Shown here piece by piece: positions 1 through 7,855 of a stretch of DNA of 64,000 bases. Origin of the DNA: Thermoproteota archaeon (GTDB lineage: Archaea > Korarchaeota > Korarchaeia > Korarchaeales > Korarchaeaceae). The stretch spans positions 1 to 64,000 of the forward strand of contig JAOZFN010000007.1 of assembly GCA_027492205.1 (NCBI GenBank). Direction: 5' to 3'. The translations under genes were made by a program, and so were the position numbers. Positions within the stretch are counted from its first letter, which is position 1; each line of letters starts with the position of its first letter. A model generated the notes under the pieces. The model saw nothing but the letters and a program-made list of their open reading frames with translations. It was not told the DNA's origin and searched no databases.

Positions 1-81
1 GTGGCCAACCGCATGCGGCGCAAGAAGAGCTTGGAGAGGATCCCGAAGCTGCTGGAGCTCGCCCTCCCCAGGGTGGTGTGA
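1..81 (+). CDS. C-terminal tail of an unidentified protein (partial)
   Basis: Frame 1 is open from the first base to a TGA at 79-81 and gives 26 mostly basic residues ending in ALPRVV. The start lies outside the window. One base separates this stop from the AOR start codon, so the two genes are probably one transcript. Twenty-six residues are too few to name a family. Confidence 0.45.
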   Translation: MANRMRRKKSLERIPKLLELALPRVV

Positions 82-82
82 G

Positions 83-2020
83 ATGGAGGAGGTCGGAGGC
101 TACGCGGGCAGGTACCTGGAGGTCGACCTCACCACGGGGAAGCACAGGGTGAGGGATACTCCCAGGGCGTGGATGAGGGACTACGTCGGGGGCACGGGGT
201 TCGCCGCCAGGTACCTCTGGGATCACCTCACTCCCGGGATAGATCCACTCGGCCCGGAGAACGTGATATTCTTCGGCACCGGCCCGGTGACCGGCACGCT
301 TGGGCACGCGACCGGTCGGCTGGTGGTAGCGTCCAAGGCGCCCCTCACCGGCATATGGGGCGAGTCCCACGTCGGCGGACAGCTGGCCCCCGAGATCAAG
401 TACGCCGGCTACGACTTCATCGCCATCACCGGCAGGGCGGAGAAGCCGGTGTATCTGTGGATAGACGACGATCACGTGGAGATCAGGGACGCCAGCCACA
501 TGTGGGGCAAGACCACGAGGGAGACCTTCAAGCTGATCTGGGAGGACGTGGGGGACGACAGCGTCCAGTCGGCGGTGATAGGTCCCGCTGGGGAGAGGCT
601 GGTGAGGTTCGCCAACGTCATGGTGGACTTCTACGACGCCGCAGGCAGGACGGGTATGGGGGCCGTGATGGGCTCCAAGAACCTGAAGGCCGTGGCGGTG
701 AGGGGGAGCAGGGGCATCAAGGTGGCCAACTTCGAGGAGTTCTACGAGGTCATCCAGCGCATATACGCCAAGGCCACCACCGGAGAGTGGAGGGAGATAG
801 CGAACGACACCATCAGGGGATACGGAACGCCCTACCTCATCGACGTCATGTACAGCATCGGCAGGCTCCCCACGAAGAACCACTGGACCGGAGTCTTCCC
901 GGAGGCGGAGAAGATAAACGGCGAGGCGCTTAAGGCCGTCAGGATAAGCCACAAGTCGTGCTTCTCCTGCTTCCTTCAGTGCAAGTACGTCCACCACGTC
1001 GACTCCGGCAGGTTCGCGTGCACGCTCACCGGCGGGCCCGAGTACGAGGCCCTGGTGTCTCTGGGGACCAACGTCATGATCAGCGACCTGGGGGCCATAA
1101 TACACGCGAACAACCTCTGCAACGAGTACGGCATGGACGTGATAACGGCCGGGAAGATCATCTCTTGGCTCATGGAGGTATACGAGAGGGGGCTCGTGAC
1201 GGAGGAGGACATCGGCGGCCTGAGGCCCAGGTGGGGGGACATCGACCTGGTCATCGACCTCCTCCACAAGATGGCCAGGAGGGAGGGTATAGGAGACCTC
1301 CTCGCCGAGGGCGCGCTCAGGGCGGCCAGGAAGATCGGGAAGGGCACTGAGAGGTACGTGATACACGTTAAGGGGCTGGAGGCGTCGGCGCAGGACGGCA
1401 GGAGCCACAAGTCCATAGGCCTCGCCCACGCCGTCAACGTGAGGGGCGCAGACCACCTCAGGGGTCTCTGCACCTACGACGAGCTGCCTTGGGCCGTGAA
1501 GTACGCCTATGAGAGGTTCGGCGAGGAGGAGGCTAAGAGGATGGTGATAGACGACAGGCTGGACCCGACGGGCAAGGGATACCTCACCTGGCTGACCGAG
1601 AACTTCTACTCCATCGTGGACTCGATGATCACCTGCAAGTACGGCGCCATGTGGCCGATGATCTACTACTACGACGACTTCGCCCCATGGCTGAAGGCCC
1701 TGACGGGGATAGAGGAGCTTGGAAGCGAGAGGAGGCTCGCCCGGGCAGGGGAGAGGATCTACATGCTCAGGAGGGCCTTCAACGCCAGGGAGGGGGTGGG
1801 CAAGGAGGCGGACACCCTCAACCCGAGGTTCACGGAGGAGCCCATGCCCGAGGGTCCGGGGAAAGGACAGGTGGTGGAACTGGACGTGATGCTCAGGGAG
1901 TACTACGAGTACCGGGGGCTCGACTGGGAGACCGGCTGGCCGAAGCGAAGCAAGTTGGAACAGCTGGGTCTGACCGACGTGGCTGAGGAGCTGGCCAGCC
2001 TGGGGAGGCTGGGGGAGTAG
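83..2020 (+). CDS. aor: Tungsten-dependent aldehyde:ferredoxin oxidoreductase (AOR family)
   Basis: The 645-residue length and sequence fit the AOR/FOR/GOR/WOR family. These enzymes oxidise aldehydes to acids with ferredoxin, using a bis-tungstopterin and one 4Fe-4S cluster. The N-terminal tungstopterin domain is recognisable (VGGTGFAARYLWD; GPVTGTLGHATGRL). The cluster ligands are Cys293-x2-Cys296-x3-Cys300, and Cys518 sits where the fourth ligand is expected. The start ATG is one base after the upstream stop. The substrate cannot be told from sequence; family members act on amino-acid-derived or sugar-derived aldehydes. The protein is expected in the cytoplasm, supplying reduced ferredoxin that the complex I in this window could use. 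The family assignment is firm. Confidence 0.95.
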   Translation: MEEVGGYAGRYLEVDLTTGKHRVRDTPRAWMRDYVGGTGFAARYLWDHLTPGIDPLGPENVIFFGTGPVTGTLGHATGRLVVASKAPLTGIWGESHVGGQLAPEIKYAGYDFIAITGRAEKPVYLWIDDDHVEIRDASHMWGKTTRETFKLIWEDVGDDSVQSAVIGPAGERLVRFANVMVDFYDAAGRTGMGAVMGSKNLKAVAVRGSRGIKVANFEEFYEVIQRIYAKATTGEWREIANDTIRGYGTPYLIDVMYSIGRLPTKNHWTGVFPEAEKINGEALKAVRISHKSCFSCFLQCKYVHHVDSGRFACTLTGGPEYEALVSLGTNVMISDLGAIIHANNLCNEYGMDVITAGKIISWLMEVYERGLVTEEDIGGLRPRWGDIDLVIDLLHKMARREGIGDLLAEGALRAARKIGKGTERYVIHVKGLEASAQDGRSHKSIGLAHAVNVRGADHLRGLCTYDELPWAVKYAYERFGEEEAKRMVIDDRLDPTGKGYLTWLTENFYSIVDSMITCKYGAMWPMIYYYDDFAPWLKALTGIEELGSERRLARAGERIYMLRRAFNAREGVGKEADTLNPRFTEEPMPEGPGKGQVVELDVMLREYYEYRGLDWETGWPKRSKLEQLGLTDVAEELASLGRLGE

Positions 2021-2949
2021 GCTTAACCTTCCCCCTTTGTTCTGTTTGTGGGCAGGGGGCTGAGTGGGTTTTTGGAACGCGGGGCCGCCTCACAGGCAGG
2101 CTGAACGGTCAGGATCTCCCGTCTTCGATCGGCCTGAGCCTCGGCTCCACTTCAGCTATTGCCTCGAAGTCCCTGTCACCCGTGACCACCTCCAAGCCCC
2201 GCCTGACGGCGACGCTCGCTCCTCAACTGGGGGAGGCGTTGAAAGTCCTTTAGCGATCTCCCGTATCACGAGGACATTTAGGGATTTAGTGGATGTAGGA
2301 CGCTACATGGAGAGAAAGAGGATGAGCTACTGCTCATGGGGGGTAGCCTGGATGCTAGTATGCCGAGCGCCGTCGCTCCCTCGACTTTACAGCGCTCCCG
2401 CGCAGTGACGCCTGTGACTCCACCTTGCCGCGCAGCAGTAGGGGTTCTCGACATCCCCACACCCGTACTGGTGCTCCCCTTAGCAGCAGAACCGAATCCA
2501 ACGCGCGCGAGACGTTACTCTCCTCAATTTCCCCCTCTCTCCACTGAAGGGGTCACCGGTGAGAATAATGGCGTCGGTAGCTCCATCCTCCCGAATGCAG
2601 CAACAGGAACAGGAGCCGATACCTCTCGCGCACCTTATTGTCTCATCATAGGAATTTTCGTATAAGTCTGCTGTTAATGCACGATGTATATCATTATATC
2701 TGCCAGATCAAGCGATTGATTGCTTTCCGGAGCTTATATGGGTAAACATGGATGGTTCAGTGCTAAGTAAGTTATACCGGTGGTCTCGGGCCTCGCTCCG
2801 ACGATAGCGGTCCCAAGACACCCCCGCGACCGATGACATCTCTTAGAGGCGCCATCTTGGGAGGCGCACTTTGCTGAGCCATGACCTATGGGAGGGTTGG
2901 AGATCCCCTCCGACCAACGTTATTAGGGGTGAAGGGATAGGAGGCATGG
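2021..2949. other. Accessory gap without an intact gene
   Basis: About 930 bases separate AOR from the MNT/HEPN pair. The stretch is more AT-rich than its surroundings from about 2,500 to 2,800. Apart from the VapC remnant on the minus strand at 2109-2286, I see only short out-of-character frames. Several TATA-like strings (for example near 2735) have no convincing gene behind them. It reads as decayed accessory DNA. Confidence 0.5.
2109..2286 (-). pseudogene. Remnant of a VapC-type PIN-domain toxin gene
   Basis: On the minus strand the final segment translates to RRGLEVVTGDRDFEAIAE and then EPRLRPIEDGRS before TGA at 2109-2111. This matches the last PIN-domain strand, where the motif TGDRDF carries the final acidic metal ligand. 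The same frame is closed upstream by a TGA. The preceding coherent piece (VLVIREIAKGLS) lies in another frame, so at least one frameshift is needed to join them. The N-terminal strand with the first catalytic Asp is missing. PIN toxins are about 130 residues, and under half is left. Confidence 0.6.
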
Positions 2950-3267
2950 ATGCTCTCGCTAAGGTTGGGAGGCGTTCTGAAGAAGCTCAGAGAGGAGCTA
3001 TCAAAGATCCCGGGGGCCAGGGCGGTGATCTTGTTCGGCTCCGTTGCAAGGGGCGACTACCGGCCTGACAGCGACGTGGACATACTATTAGTGGTTGAGG
3101 ATGTGGAGCGGGCCAGGCCCATGGCGCGAAGGATCTCCTCGAACCTGTTTTCAGAGACGGGCGTGCCCGTTACGGTGATCGTCGCGTCCGTCGATGACTA
3201 CTCGTCAGGCAGGACCGCCCTCATCAGGAGGGCGAGGAGGGAGGGCAAGGTGCTTTGGAGGGCTTGA
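2950..3267 (+). CDS. mntA: MNT-type nucleotidyltransferase (antitoxin of a HEPN/MNT pair)
   Basis: A 105-residue protein of the minimal nucleotidyltransferase family. Residues about 29-45 read FGSVARGDYRPDSDVDIL, the GSxARG...SDxD signature that binds nucleotide and two metal ions. In characterised pairs the MNT partner neutralises a HEPN ribonuclease by adding AMP groups to it. The ATG at 2950 follows a GGAGG box ending six bases upstream. The HEPN gene starts inside its last 13 bases, which indicates tight coupling. Confidence 0.88.
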   Translation: MLSLRLGGVLKKLREELSKIPGARAVILFGSVARGDYRPDSDVDILLVVEDVERARPMARRISSNLFSETGVPVTVIVASVDDYSSGRTALIRRARREGKVLWRA

Positions 3268-3668
3268 GGGAGGCTGAGGCCCTGCTCAGGAAGGCCAGGG
3301 CCAAGCTCAGGTCGGCCAAGCTGCTGCTTGAGGCCGGAGAGCTGGAGGACGCCGTGAGTAGGGCCTATTATGCGGCGTTCAGCGCCGCGCGGGCGGTCCT
3401 CCTCCTCGTCGGAGAGGAGCCGACCACGCACTCGGGGGTCGCCTTCAGGCTCTGGTTCAGATTTGTGGAGGGGGGTCTGCTCGAGAGGGAGTACGCAAGG
3501 GTGCTCAACGTCTTGAGAGAGGCAAGAGAGGAGGGAGATTACGCGTCGGCCTTCACGCTGTCAGAGGAGGAGGTTGAGGAACTCATAGAGGACTCGGAGA
3601 GGTTCGTCAGGAGGATGGAAAAACTCTGGAGGGAGATCAAGGGGACCTCAGAGAGATCCCTGCCCTGA
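3255..3668 (+). CDS. HEPN-domain protein (toxin of a HEPN/MNT pair)
   Basis: A helical protein of 137 residues with the HEPN hallmark AVSRAYYAAFSAARAVLL around residues 34-51 and a second conserved helix near LREAREEGDYASAF. HEPN proteins of this type are ribonucleases or inactive partners of MNT enzymes. The start is TTG at 3255, overlapping the MNT gene by 13 bases. A complete RxxxxHxY ribonuclease motif is not obvious, the nearest string being REEGDY, so toxicity is assumed from the pairing. Confidence 0.85.
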   Translation: MEGLREAEALLRKARAKLRSAKLLLEAGELEDAVSRAYYAAFSAARAVLLLVGEEPTTHSGVAFRLWFRFVEGGLLEREYARVLNVLREAREEGDYASAFTLSEEEVEELIEDSERFVRRMEKLWREIKGTSERSLP

Positions 3669-4023
3669 ATCCCCCAAGGATCCTCCACGGTGATCTTAGA
3701 GGTACGCGAGTTCTTCGACCAAGGCCGGGGATTCGGGCCTCCAGGGACCCCCTCGCTGACGCGACGAGGGGCTGGCCGACCATCGGGGCTTTGTGGGGAG
3801 GGTTTCGACCAGGCGGCAACCCTGACCTGGCCCCCCTTGCTGGCGAGTCCATGGGCGGTGAAAGTGAGCCTCGACATTAAGCGGCCCGACCTGCACTATA
3901 ACCTCGCCACCGAGGGCATCACCGGCCTCAGAAGGGCAGCCGCAGGCTCGAAAGCTACACGGCTCAAAATTAGGGTCGGGATGCGGACCCGCCACCTGGG
4001 TTCAGGAGATCCGCCCCCTCACG
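3669..4023. other. Gap with no recognisable gene
   Basis: There are 355 bases between the HEPN gene and the truncated methyltransferase. Frames on both strands are open for up to about 140 codons, but their composition is that of chance frames in GC-rich DNA and I recognise no motif. No tRNA, repeat array or clear promoter is visible. Confidence 0.4.
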
Positions 4024-4470
4024 CTAGACCCAAAAAGCCGTCCCTCGGGATCCTGGAGAGAGCGGCCCACGCTTGTAGACGCCCACGGAGGCCTCCGGGT
4101 GGTCGATCCTCCTGAGCCCCCTAGATAGCTCATCCGGCAAGAGATCTCCAACCCACTCCATCCCTAGCGCCTCTAAGACGTCCCTGTACGTGTAGAAGAT
4201 GACCTTGCCCCCGTCCCTGCAGGCCCTGATGATCTTCTCGACCACAGGGGGGATGTCGCCAGGGTGAACGTCGTATGGGTCGAAGAATATGAAGCCGAAG
4301 GAGCTTGGCTCGAGCTCCACGTCAACTATGTTCGAGATGCTGAAGTTATCCGCGAACTGAGGCAGGACGACCTCCCTGGCCTGTCTTATGGACTCCTCGA
4401 TGAAGTCAACCCCGTGGGGCTCCAGCTCGAACTCGGAGTTCTCAACCAGGTGGCGGATCGTGAGTCCGTC
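4024..4470 (-). pseudogene. N-terminally truncated class I SAM-dependent methyltransferase
   Basis: The minus frame after a TAA at 4471-4473 is open for about 148 codons and continues past the first ATG (4320) in recognisable protein sequence. It opens with DGLTIRHLVENSEFELE, the end of a Rossmann motif I. It continues with the acidic residue after strand 2 (HGVDF), then the motif IV-like FGFIFFDPYD and a following GGKVIFYTYRDVLEAL strand. The first strand and most of the glycine loop are missing, so SAM binding should be lost. The remainder upstream (4471-4860) does not supply it in any frame I can read. Confidence 0.6.
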
Positions 4471-4473
4471 TTA

Positions 4474-4862
4474 TCGGGCAGGACAGGCAGGGTTCCCTAA
4501 GCCTGGGCTGAGAGACCTTCGCGATAGGGGGTAGGAGTCGGCCTCCCTCCAGGCCTCAGCCAGGCCCCCCTAACCGAGGAGAACCTGGAGTCTAGAACGT
4601 CGCGCAGCAGAGCGTTGCCAGAGGGTCCAGGTCCATTATGTCGGGCCTCTTGCAGGACCCAGGAGTCCACGGGCAGGACCCCAGGCGCGAAGGGAGTGCA
4701 CCAGAAGCTCACCCCACCCAGGAGAGCGTAGAACTCGATCGCCGGTGATGCGGCGCGCACTGCTGGAACGGATTCCAGCTCTCCTGGGGAACCAACGTGG
4801 CCTCCAGCAGCGTCCCGTGCCTGGGTCCTAGAAGAGCTACACTGAGGTGGGGCGGCTGCCTC
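4474..4862. other. Gap of probable gene debris
   Basis: Between the truncated methyltransferase and vapC there are about 390 bases. The minus strand carries an open frame at 4497-4760 beginning AIEFYALLGGVSFW, which has protein-like composition but no recognisable family. It may be debris of the same or a neighbouring gene. Confidence 0.3.
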
Positions 4863-5360
4863 TCAGGAGTCGGTGGATTCGCTGAGGCGCAGGCTCCCGA
4901 CCCTGACGATGTCAAGCTTCAGGTTCAACCCCGAGGCGGCCTCAGCGAGCGCGTCGAAGTGCGCATCCCCGTCGAGCGCCAGGGCGGGGGATCCAGAGTG
5001 GATGGCCGCCGCCGCGCTGGATATGTCCCCCCACGGAACGTTCAGATCGCTCTCGGAAACCTTCGCTCTGAGCCTCCCCATAAGCACCGCATAGCCGACG
5101 TCGTCGACGATGTCGAGCCACCTCGCGACGAGTCTGGCGTACTCTAGGGCGACATCTTCCTCATAGCCGAGTTTGCGAGTCGCGTGAAGCAGCTCCGCTA
5201 GGTTGAAGAGCCCCACGAGCAGCCGGACCCGCCGATTCTCCACGAGGCGGATCAGCCGCCTTACATCCCTCCAGCCAGGCTCCCTGGTCAGCGGCAGCAG
5301 GAGTGGTCCGGTGTCTACCACGAACGTATCCGGCAATCTCCTCAATTCTATCCCTCTCAC
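4863..5360 (-). CDS. vapC: VapC-family PIN-domain ribonuclease toxin
   Basis: A PIN-domain protein of up to 165 residues. The acidic metal-binding residues are in place: Asp16 (TFVVDTGPLL), Glu56 (FNLAELLHA), an Asp in VPWGDISSAAAA and another in LALDGDAHFDAL. VapC toxins cleave tRNA or rRNA. The partner antitoxin gene lies immediately upstream and overlaps it. If the ATG at 5360 is used the two reading frames overlap by 200 bases. Later starts (for example the GTG inside FVVDTG) would shorten this but not remove it. Confidence 0.85.
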   Translation of the reverse strand: MRGIELRRLPDTFVVDTGPLLLPLTREPGWRDVRRLIRLVENRRVRLLVGLFNLAELLHATRKLGYEEDVALEYARLVARWLDIVDDVGYAVLMGRLRAKVSESDLNVPWGDISSAAAAIHSGSPALALDGDAHFDALAEAASGLNLKLDIVRVGSLRLSESTDS

Positions 5361-5580
5361 TCTCTTCCCCTAACTCCCTGTCCTCTAAGAAGTCCCTAAC
5401 GGAACCCAGGGGATTCAAGGAGTCCAGGAAGTCGGTCAGGCGCCTGGGTTTCCTCAACACTATCCGGTCTCCCTCGACCTCCAACTCTAGCTCATCCCCC
5501 TCCCTTATGCCGAGCCTCTCCCTGATCCCTTTGGGGATCACCACGGCGAAGCGCTTTCCCACTCTCACGGTCACTCCCAT
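5161..5580 (-). CDS. vapB: AbrB/VapB-family antitoxin
   Basis: The N-terminal 45 residues are a swapped-hairpin AbrB DNA-binding domain: MGVTVRVGKRFAVVIPKG, then IREGDELELEVEGDRIVLRK. I chose the ATG at 5580 because GGAGGAGG sits just upstream. An ATG seven codons earlier is in frame but has no such box. After residue about 85 the sequence becomes low in recognisable structure and runs on to 5161, deep inside vapC. VapB proteins are normally 70-90 residues, so the tail is probably read-through of a lost stop. The protein should bind VapC and repress its own promoter. Confidence 0.75.
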   Translation of the reverse strand: MGVTVRVGKRFAVVIPKGIRERLGIREGDELELEVEGDRIVLRKPRRLTDFLDSLNPLGSVRDFLEDRELGEESERDRIEEIAGYVRGRHRTTPAAADQGAWLEGCKAADPPRGESAGPAARGALQPSGAASRDSQTRL

Positions 5581-5678
5581 GCTCCTCCTCCGGAGGGGCA
5601 ATCCCCCCTAATAATGGTATCTGATTGTCTGACAGATCGATCCGAAGCTTGCCGACTATAATCGGTTGATATGGATCT

Positions 5679-5992
5679 CTAACTCGAATGGGCGCGCGAG
5701 CTATTAGCGCGAACCCTCACTATCACTCTGGAGCCTTCTCTCTTTGCAGATGCAATCAGCTCAATCCTCTGGCCGCCTCTCAGGGCATCCTCGATGTCTT
5801 CCCTCGTCACTCCCGTTATTCCCCCCTCTTAACATCCCCGAGAGTGATGTTAGCCCCCACGAGCACACTGGCCAAGATAACCAGTTTTACCCCAGTTTTT
5901 ACCTCGGCATCCCATACCTCAACGTCGGCTGTGGGATCAGGCTCTGCGTATCCAAGCCTCTGAGCCTCGCGAAGCGCATCCTCGTAGCTCAT
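5679..5992 (-). pseudogene. hom: Frameshifted internal fragment of homoserine dehydrogenase
   Basis: The minus strand encodes SYEDALREAQRLGYAEPDPT and then DVEVWDAEVK..KLVILASVLVGANITLGDVKR. These are the middle signatures of homoserine dehydrogenase, where the aligned Glu and Asp residues lie near the substrate. A TAA interrupts at the poly-G run (5821-5826). Adding one G restores GGITGVTREDIEDALRGGQR and IELIASAKREG, which continues the same family. The NAD-binding N-terminus and the C-terminus are absent: about 105 residues remain of about 330. A TATA-like element and GGAGGAGG precede the first ATG (5992), so a short peptide could still be made. Confidence 0.82.
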
Positions 5993-6003
5993 GCCTCCTC
6001 CAT

Positions 6004-6014
6004 CTATATATATG
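6004..6014 (-). promoter_or_regulatory. TATA-like element before the hom fragment
   Basis: An alternating TATATATA run lies 12-22 bases upstream of the first ATG of the homoserine dehydrogenase fragment. In the intact family these bases would be coding (a segment before SYEDAL), so this may be chance. Confidence 0.25.
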
Positions 6015-6026
6015 ACAAAATGGGAA

Positions 6027-6054
6027 TTTCAAGTTAACATTTTCAAGTTAACAT
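6027..6054 (+). repeat. Perfect 14-bp tandem duplication
   Basis: The string TTTCAAGTTAACAT occurs twice head to tail (6027-6040 and 6041-6054), just past the stop codon of the 6048-6677 gene and overlapping its last bases. It looks like a small slippage or insertion scar at the edge of the decayed patch. Confidence 0.8.
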
Positions 6055-6677
6055 AATTGCCTCATGGGCACTCCAACACCAAAAACCAACCCTAACTTCA
6101 ACCTGCCCATGGCCTCCTCGCCGTTGTCGTAGATCTCCTCTATCCCGAACAGGTAGGCCGGGGTCCTGCCCCAGTCCCTCCTCGCCCTCGGCCTGTGGAA
6201 GACGTCGTGGACCGCGTTGACGAACTCCCAAACCGGGCCACTTTGGTGGATTTCCACCGAGCGTCTGACCTCGTAAGACGTGACGGGCGGCGTGAAGAAG
6301 AGTATCGTCGCCTTGGGGTTGACCCTGACGTTCTCACAGGTGTGCCCCTTGGCGATCTCGAGGGTCGTGAGCCTGCTGAAGTCTACCAGGTCCTCCAGGT
6401 AGATCTCTTCGAGCAGGAATCTGGCCGCCCGCCTGACATCGTAAGGTCTCTTCAGCTCCTCCCTGAGCTTGTCCAGAGTGCCCTGGAGGTACCCAGGCTT
6501 GTGGATGAACCCAATGCCCTTGATGGAGCCGTTGGGGCCGGCCAGCCCGCACGTGATGATCGCGGGATTGTGCCTGGTGAACCCTATCAGCGCAGACTGG
6601 CCCAGCCCACCCTCGAGCATGGATCTCAGGGCGGCCACCCTCTCCCTGAACGCGTACTCTATGAAGATCCTCGGCAT
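6048..6677 (-). CDS. Conserved-looking protein of unknown function
   Basis: A 209-residue protein with no signal peptide or membrane segment. The sequence is well formed, with an NPAIITCG strand, a GFIHKPGYLQGTLDKL segment and a conserved-looking end (AYLFGIEEIYDNGEEA). The piece LEIAKGHTCENVRVNPKA is weakly reminiscent of FMN-binding split-barrel proteins, which carry an N-x-R-x-N-P-x-A stretch, but the rest does not confirm this. The stop falls in the 14-bp duplication, so the last two or three residues may be altered. I do not assign a function. Confidence 0.65.
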   Translation of the reverse strand: MPRIFIEYAFRERVAALRSMLEGGLGQSALIGFTRHNPAIITCGLAGPNGSIKGIGFIHKPGYLQGTLDKLREELKRPYDVRRAARFLLEEIYLEDLVDFSRLTTLEIAKGHTCENVRVNPKATILFFTPPVTSYEVRRSVEIHQSGPVWEFVNAVHDVFHRPRARRDWGRTPAYLFGIEEIYDNGEEAMGRLKLGLVFGVGVPMRQLC

Positions 6678-6739
6678 CTCGGGCGTCTGAGACCCCGGAG
6701 GGTTCAGCCGTCGAGGCTTTTTCAGCTCAGCGGCGCTGC

Positions 6740-7075
6740 TCAGTACTCCAGCCTGGTCTTCTCCTCGAGATCCAGCTCTATTCCTCCAACCGCCTTGGCC
6801 GCGAGGTTGTACAGGATGGCCCCTATGGCTCCGCCGATGCCAGCGACGATCCCGTAGATGATCCCGAGCAGTATCCCGCCCACCAGGCCACCCAAGGGCA
6901 GCAGGCCCGTAGGGTATCCGCTCGGTCGAACCCCGGGGGCGGTGGGCGCCATCGAGAGGATCGGGACCAGGAGGAGTCCCAGGATGATCCCGAGAATCAC
7001 GCCCAGGATCAGGTAGATCTTGAAGACGGAGGCGACCCCAACCCTCTTAACCTCGACCTTTGTCACTCGCGTCAC
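6740..7075 (-). CDS. Small integral membrane protein
   Basis: A 111-residue protein with two strongly hydrophobic, glycine-rich blocks. The first covers residues about 17-43 (VFKIYLILGVILGIILGLLL). The second, residues about 58-93, is long enough for two passes. A charged end follows (AVGGIELDLEEKTRLEY). The arrangement resembles small archaeal DUF3566-type transmembrane proteins with a variable Pro/Gly loop between the helices. A TATA-like TTTATCTC on the complementary strand near 7098-7108 could be its promoter. The function is unknown. Confidence 0.7.
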   Translation of the reverse strand: MTRVTKVEVKRVGVASVFKIYLILGVILGIILGLLLVPILSMAPTAPGVRPSGYPTGLLPLGGLVGGILLGIIYGIVAGIGGAIGAILYNLAAKAVGGIELDLEEKTRLEY

Positions 7076-7199
7076 CTGACGATGTGACTCCCTGGTTCCA
7101 TTTATCTCTTTTCTGTGAAGTGGGGTTGCCGCAGAAAAATTAATTCTGTTTACTCACCAGAGGGGGCGCGCCCGTTATACACAAGCGACCCCCGCAGCC

Positions 7200-7829
7200 G
7201 TGATGCGTGCAGCCGCCCAAGAGCTGATCAGGCTCGCGCGGGAGATAGACCTGATGAGGATGGAGGTCGGGGAGGAGTTTGAATCGGGCTTCTGGGAGTT
7301 CGAGGTCCTGGATCGCAGGATAGGTAAGGGAGAAGCCTGTTTAATCTTCGCCCTAAGGCCGTCCTACGCGGGGGAGGGTAGGTTCTGGATCCTCTCAGAT
7401 GGATCCGTGTCTAGGGCGGTCGTCGAGGGGGAGGAGGTGTTGTCTCCCAAGAGGGCGGCCTCCCTCCTGGAGAACTACCTGGGGCCGTTCGTCGCCTATC
7501 ACGACGTGACTACCAAGGAATACTACAGGAAGAGGGAGGGGCTCGACCGGTCGGCCGGTCGCGTGAGGAGGCTCGGCAAGAAGAAGTTCAAGTTCGGAGA
7601 CTTCAAGCTCAAGGCGGAGGGCTACAGGTACTTCCCGGCCTCCAGCATATCTGCGCCCCACCCAATCAGGCAGATAGAATTCTGGGTCTCCAGGGTGGGG
7701 GATGAGGAGATCCTGCTCAAATACAGGGCCGAAATGTGGGTGAAGCCTCGGCTCTTCTGGATCGAGGTTCGGGACCTGACCCTCAGGCGGGCGACACCCG
7801 CCCGCTCGGCCGACCGCCGACCCGTGTGA
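7200..7829 (+). CDS. Protein of unknown function
   Basis: A 209-residue soluble protein starting at GTG 7200 or the adjoining ATG 7203. A GTTATAC element at about 7174-7180 lies at the right distance for a nearly leaderless mRNA. The first 110 residues have regular alternating hydrophobic and charged strands (FWILSDGSVSRAVVEGEE). A basic middle (RVRRLGKKKFKFGDFKLK) and a strand-rich end follow. I recognise no family. It converges on the complex I operon, whose last gene ends 27 bases downstream. Confidence 0.6.
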   Translation: MMRAAAQELIRLAREIDLMRMEVGEEFESGFWEFEVLDRRIGKGEACLIFALRPSYAGEGRFWILSDGSVSRAVVEGEEVLSPKRAASLLENYLGPFVAYHDVTTKEYYRKREGLDRSAGRVRRLGKKKFKFGDFKLKAEGYRYFPASSISAPHPIRQIEFWVSRVGDEEILLKYRAEMWVKPRLFWIEVRDLTLRRATPARSADRRPV

Positions 7830-7855
7830 AGCGATCCAAAAAGGTGAGGGGAGGT

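Noticed and set aside
2840-2885. Possible box C/D guide RNA (GATGA ... CTGA)
   Set aside because: Box C departs from the consensus and no C'/D' pair or terminal stem is present.
3690-4115. 141-codon plus frame between HEPN and the methyltransferase fragment
   Set aside because: No start signal, no recognisable motif and composition typical of a chance frame.
4896-5147. Plus-strand open frames opposite vapC
   Set aside because: They are shadows of the PIN-domain gene whose catalytic residues are all readable on the minus strand.
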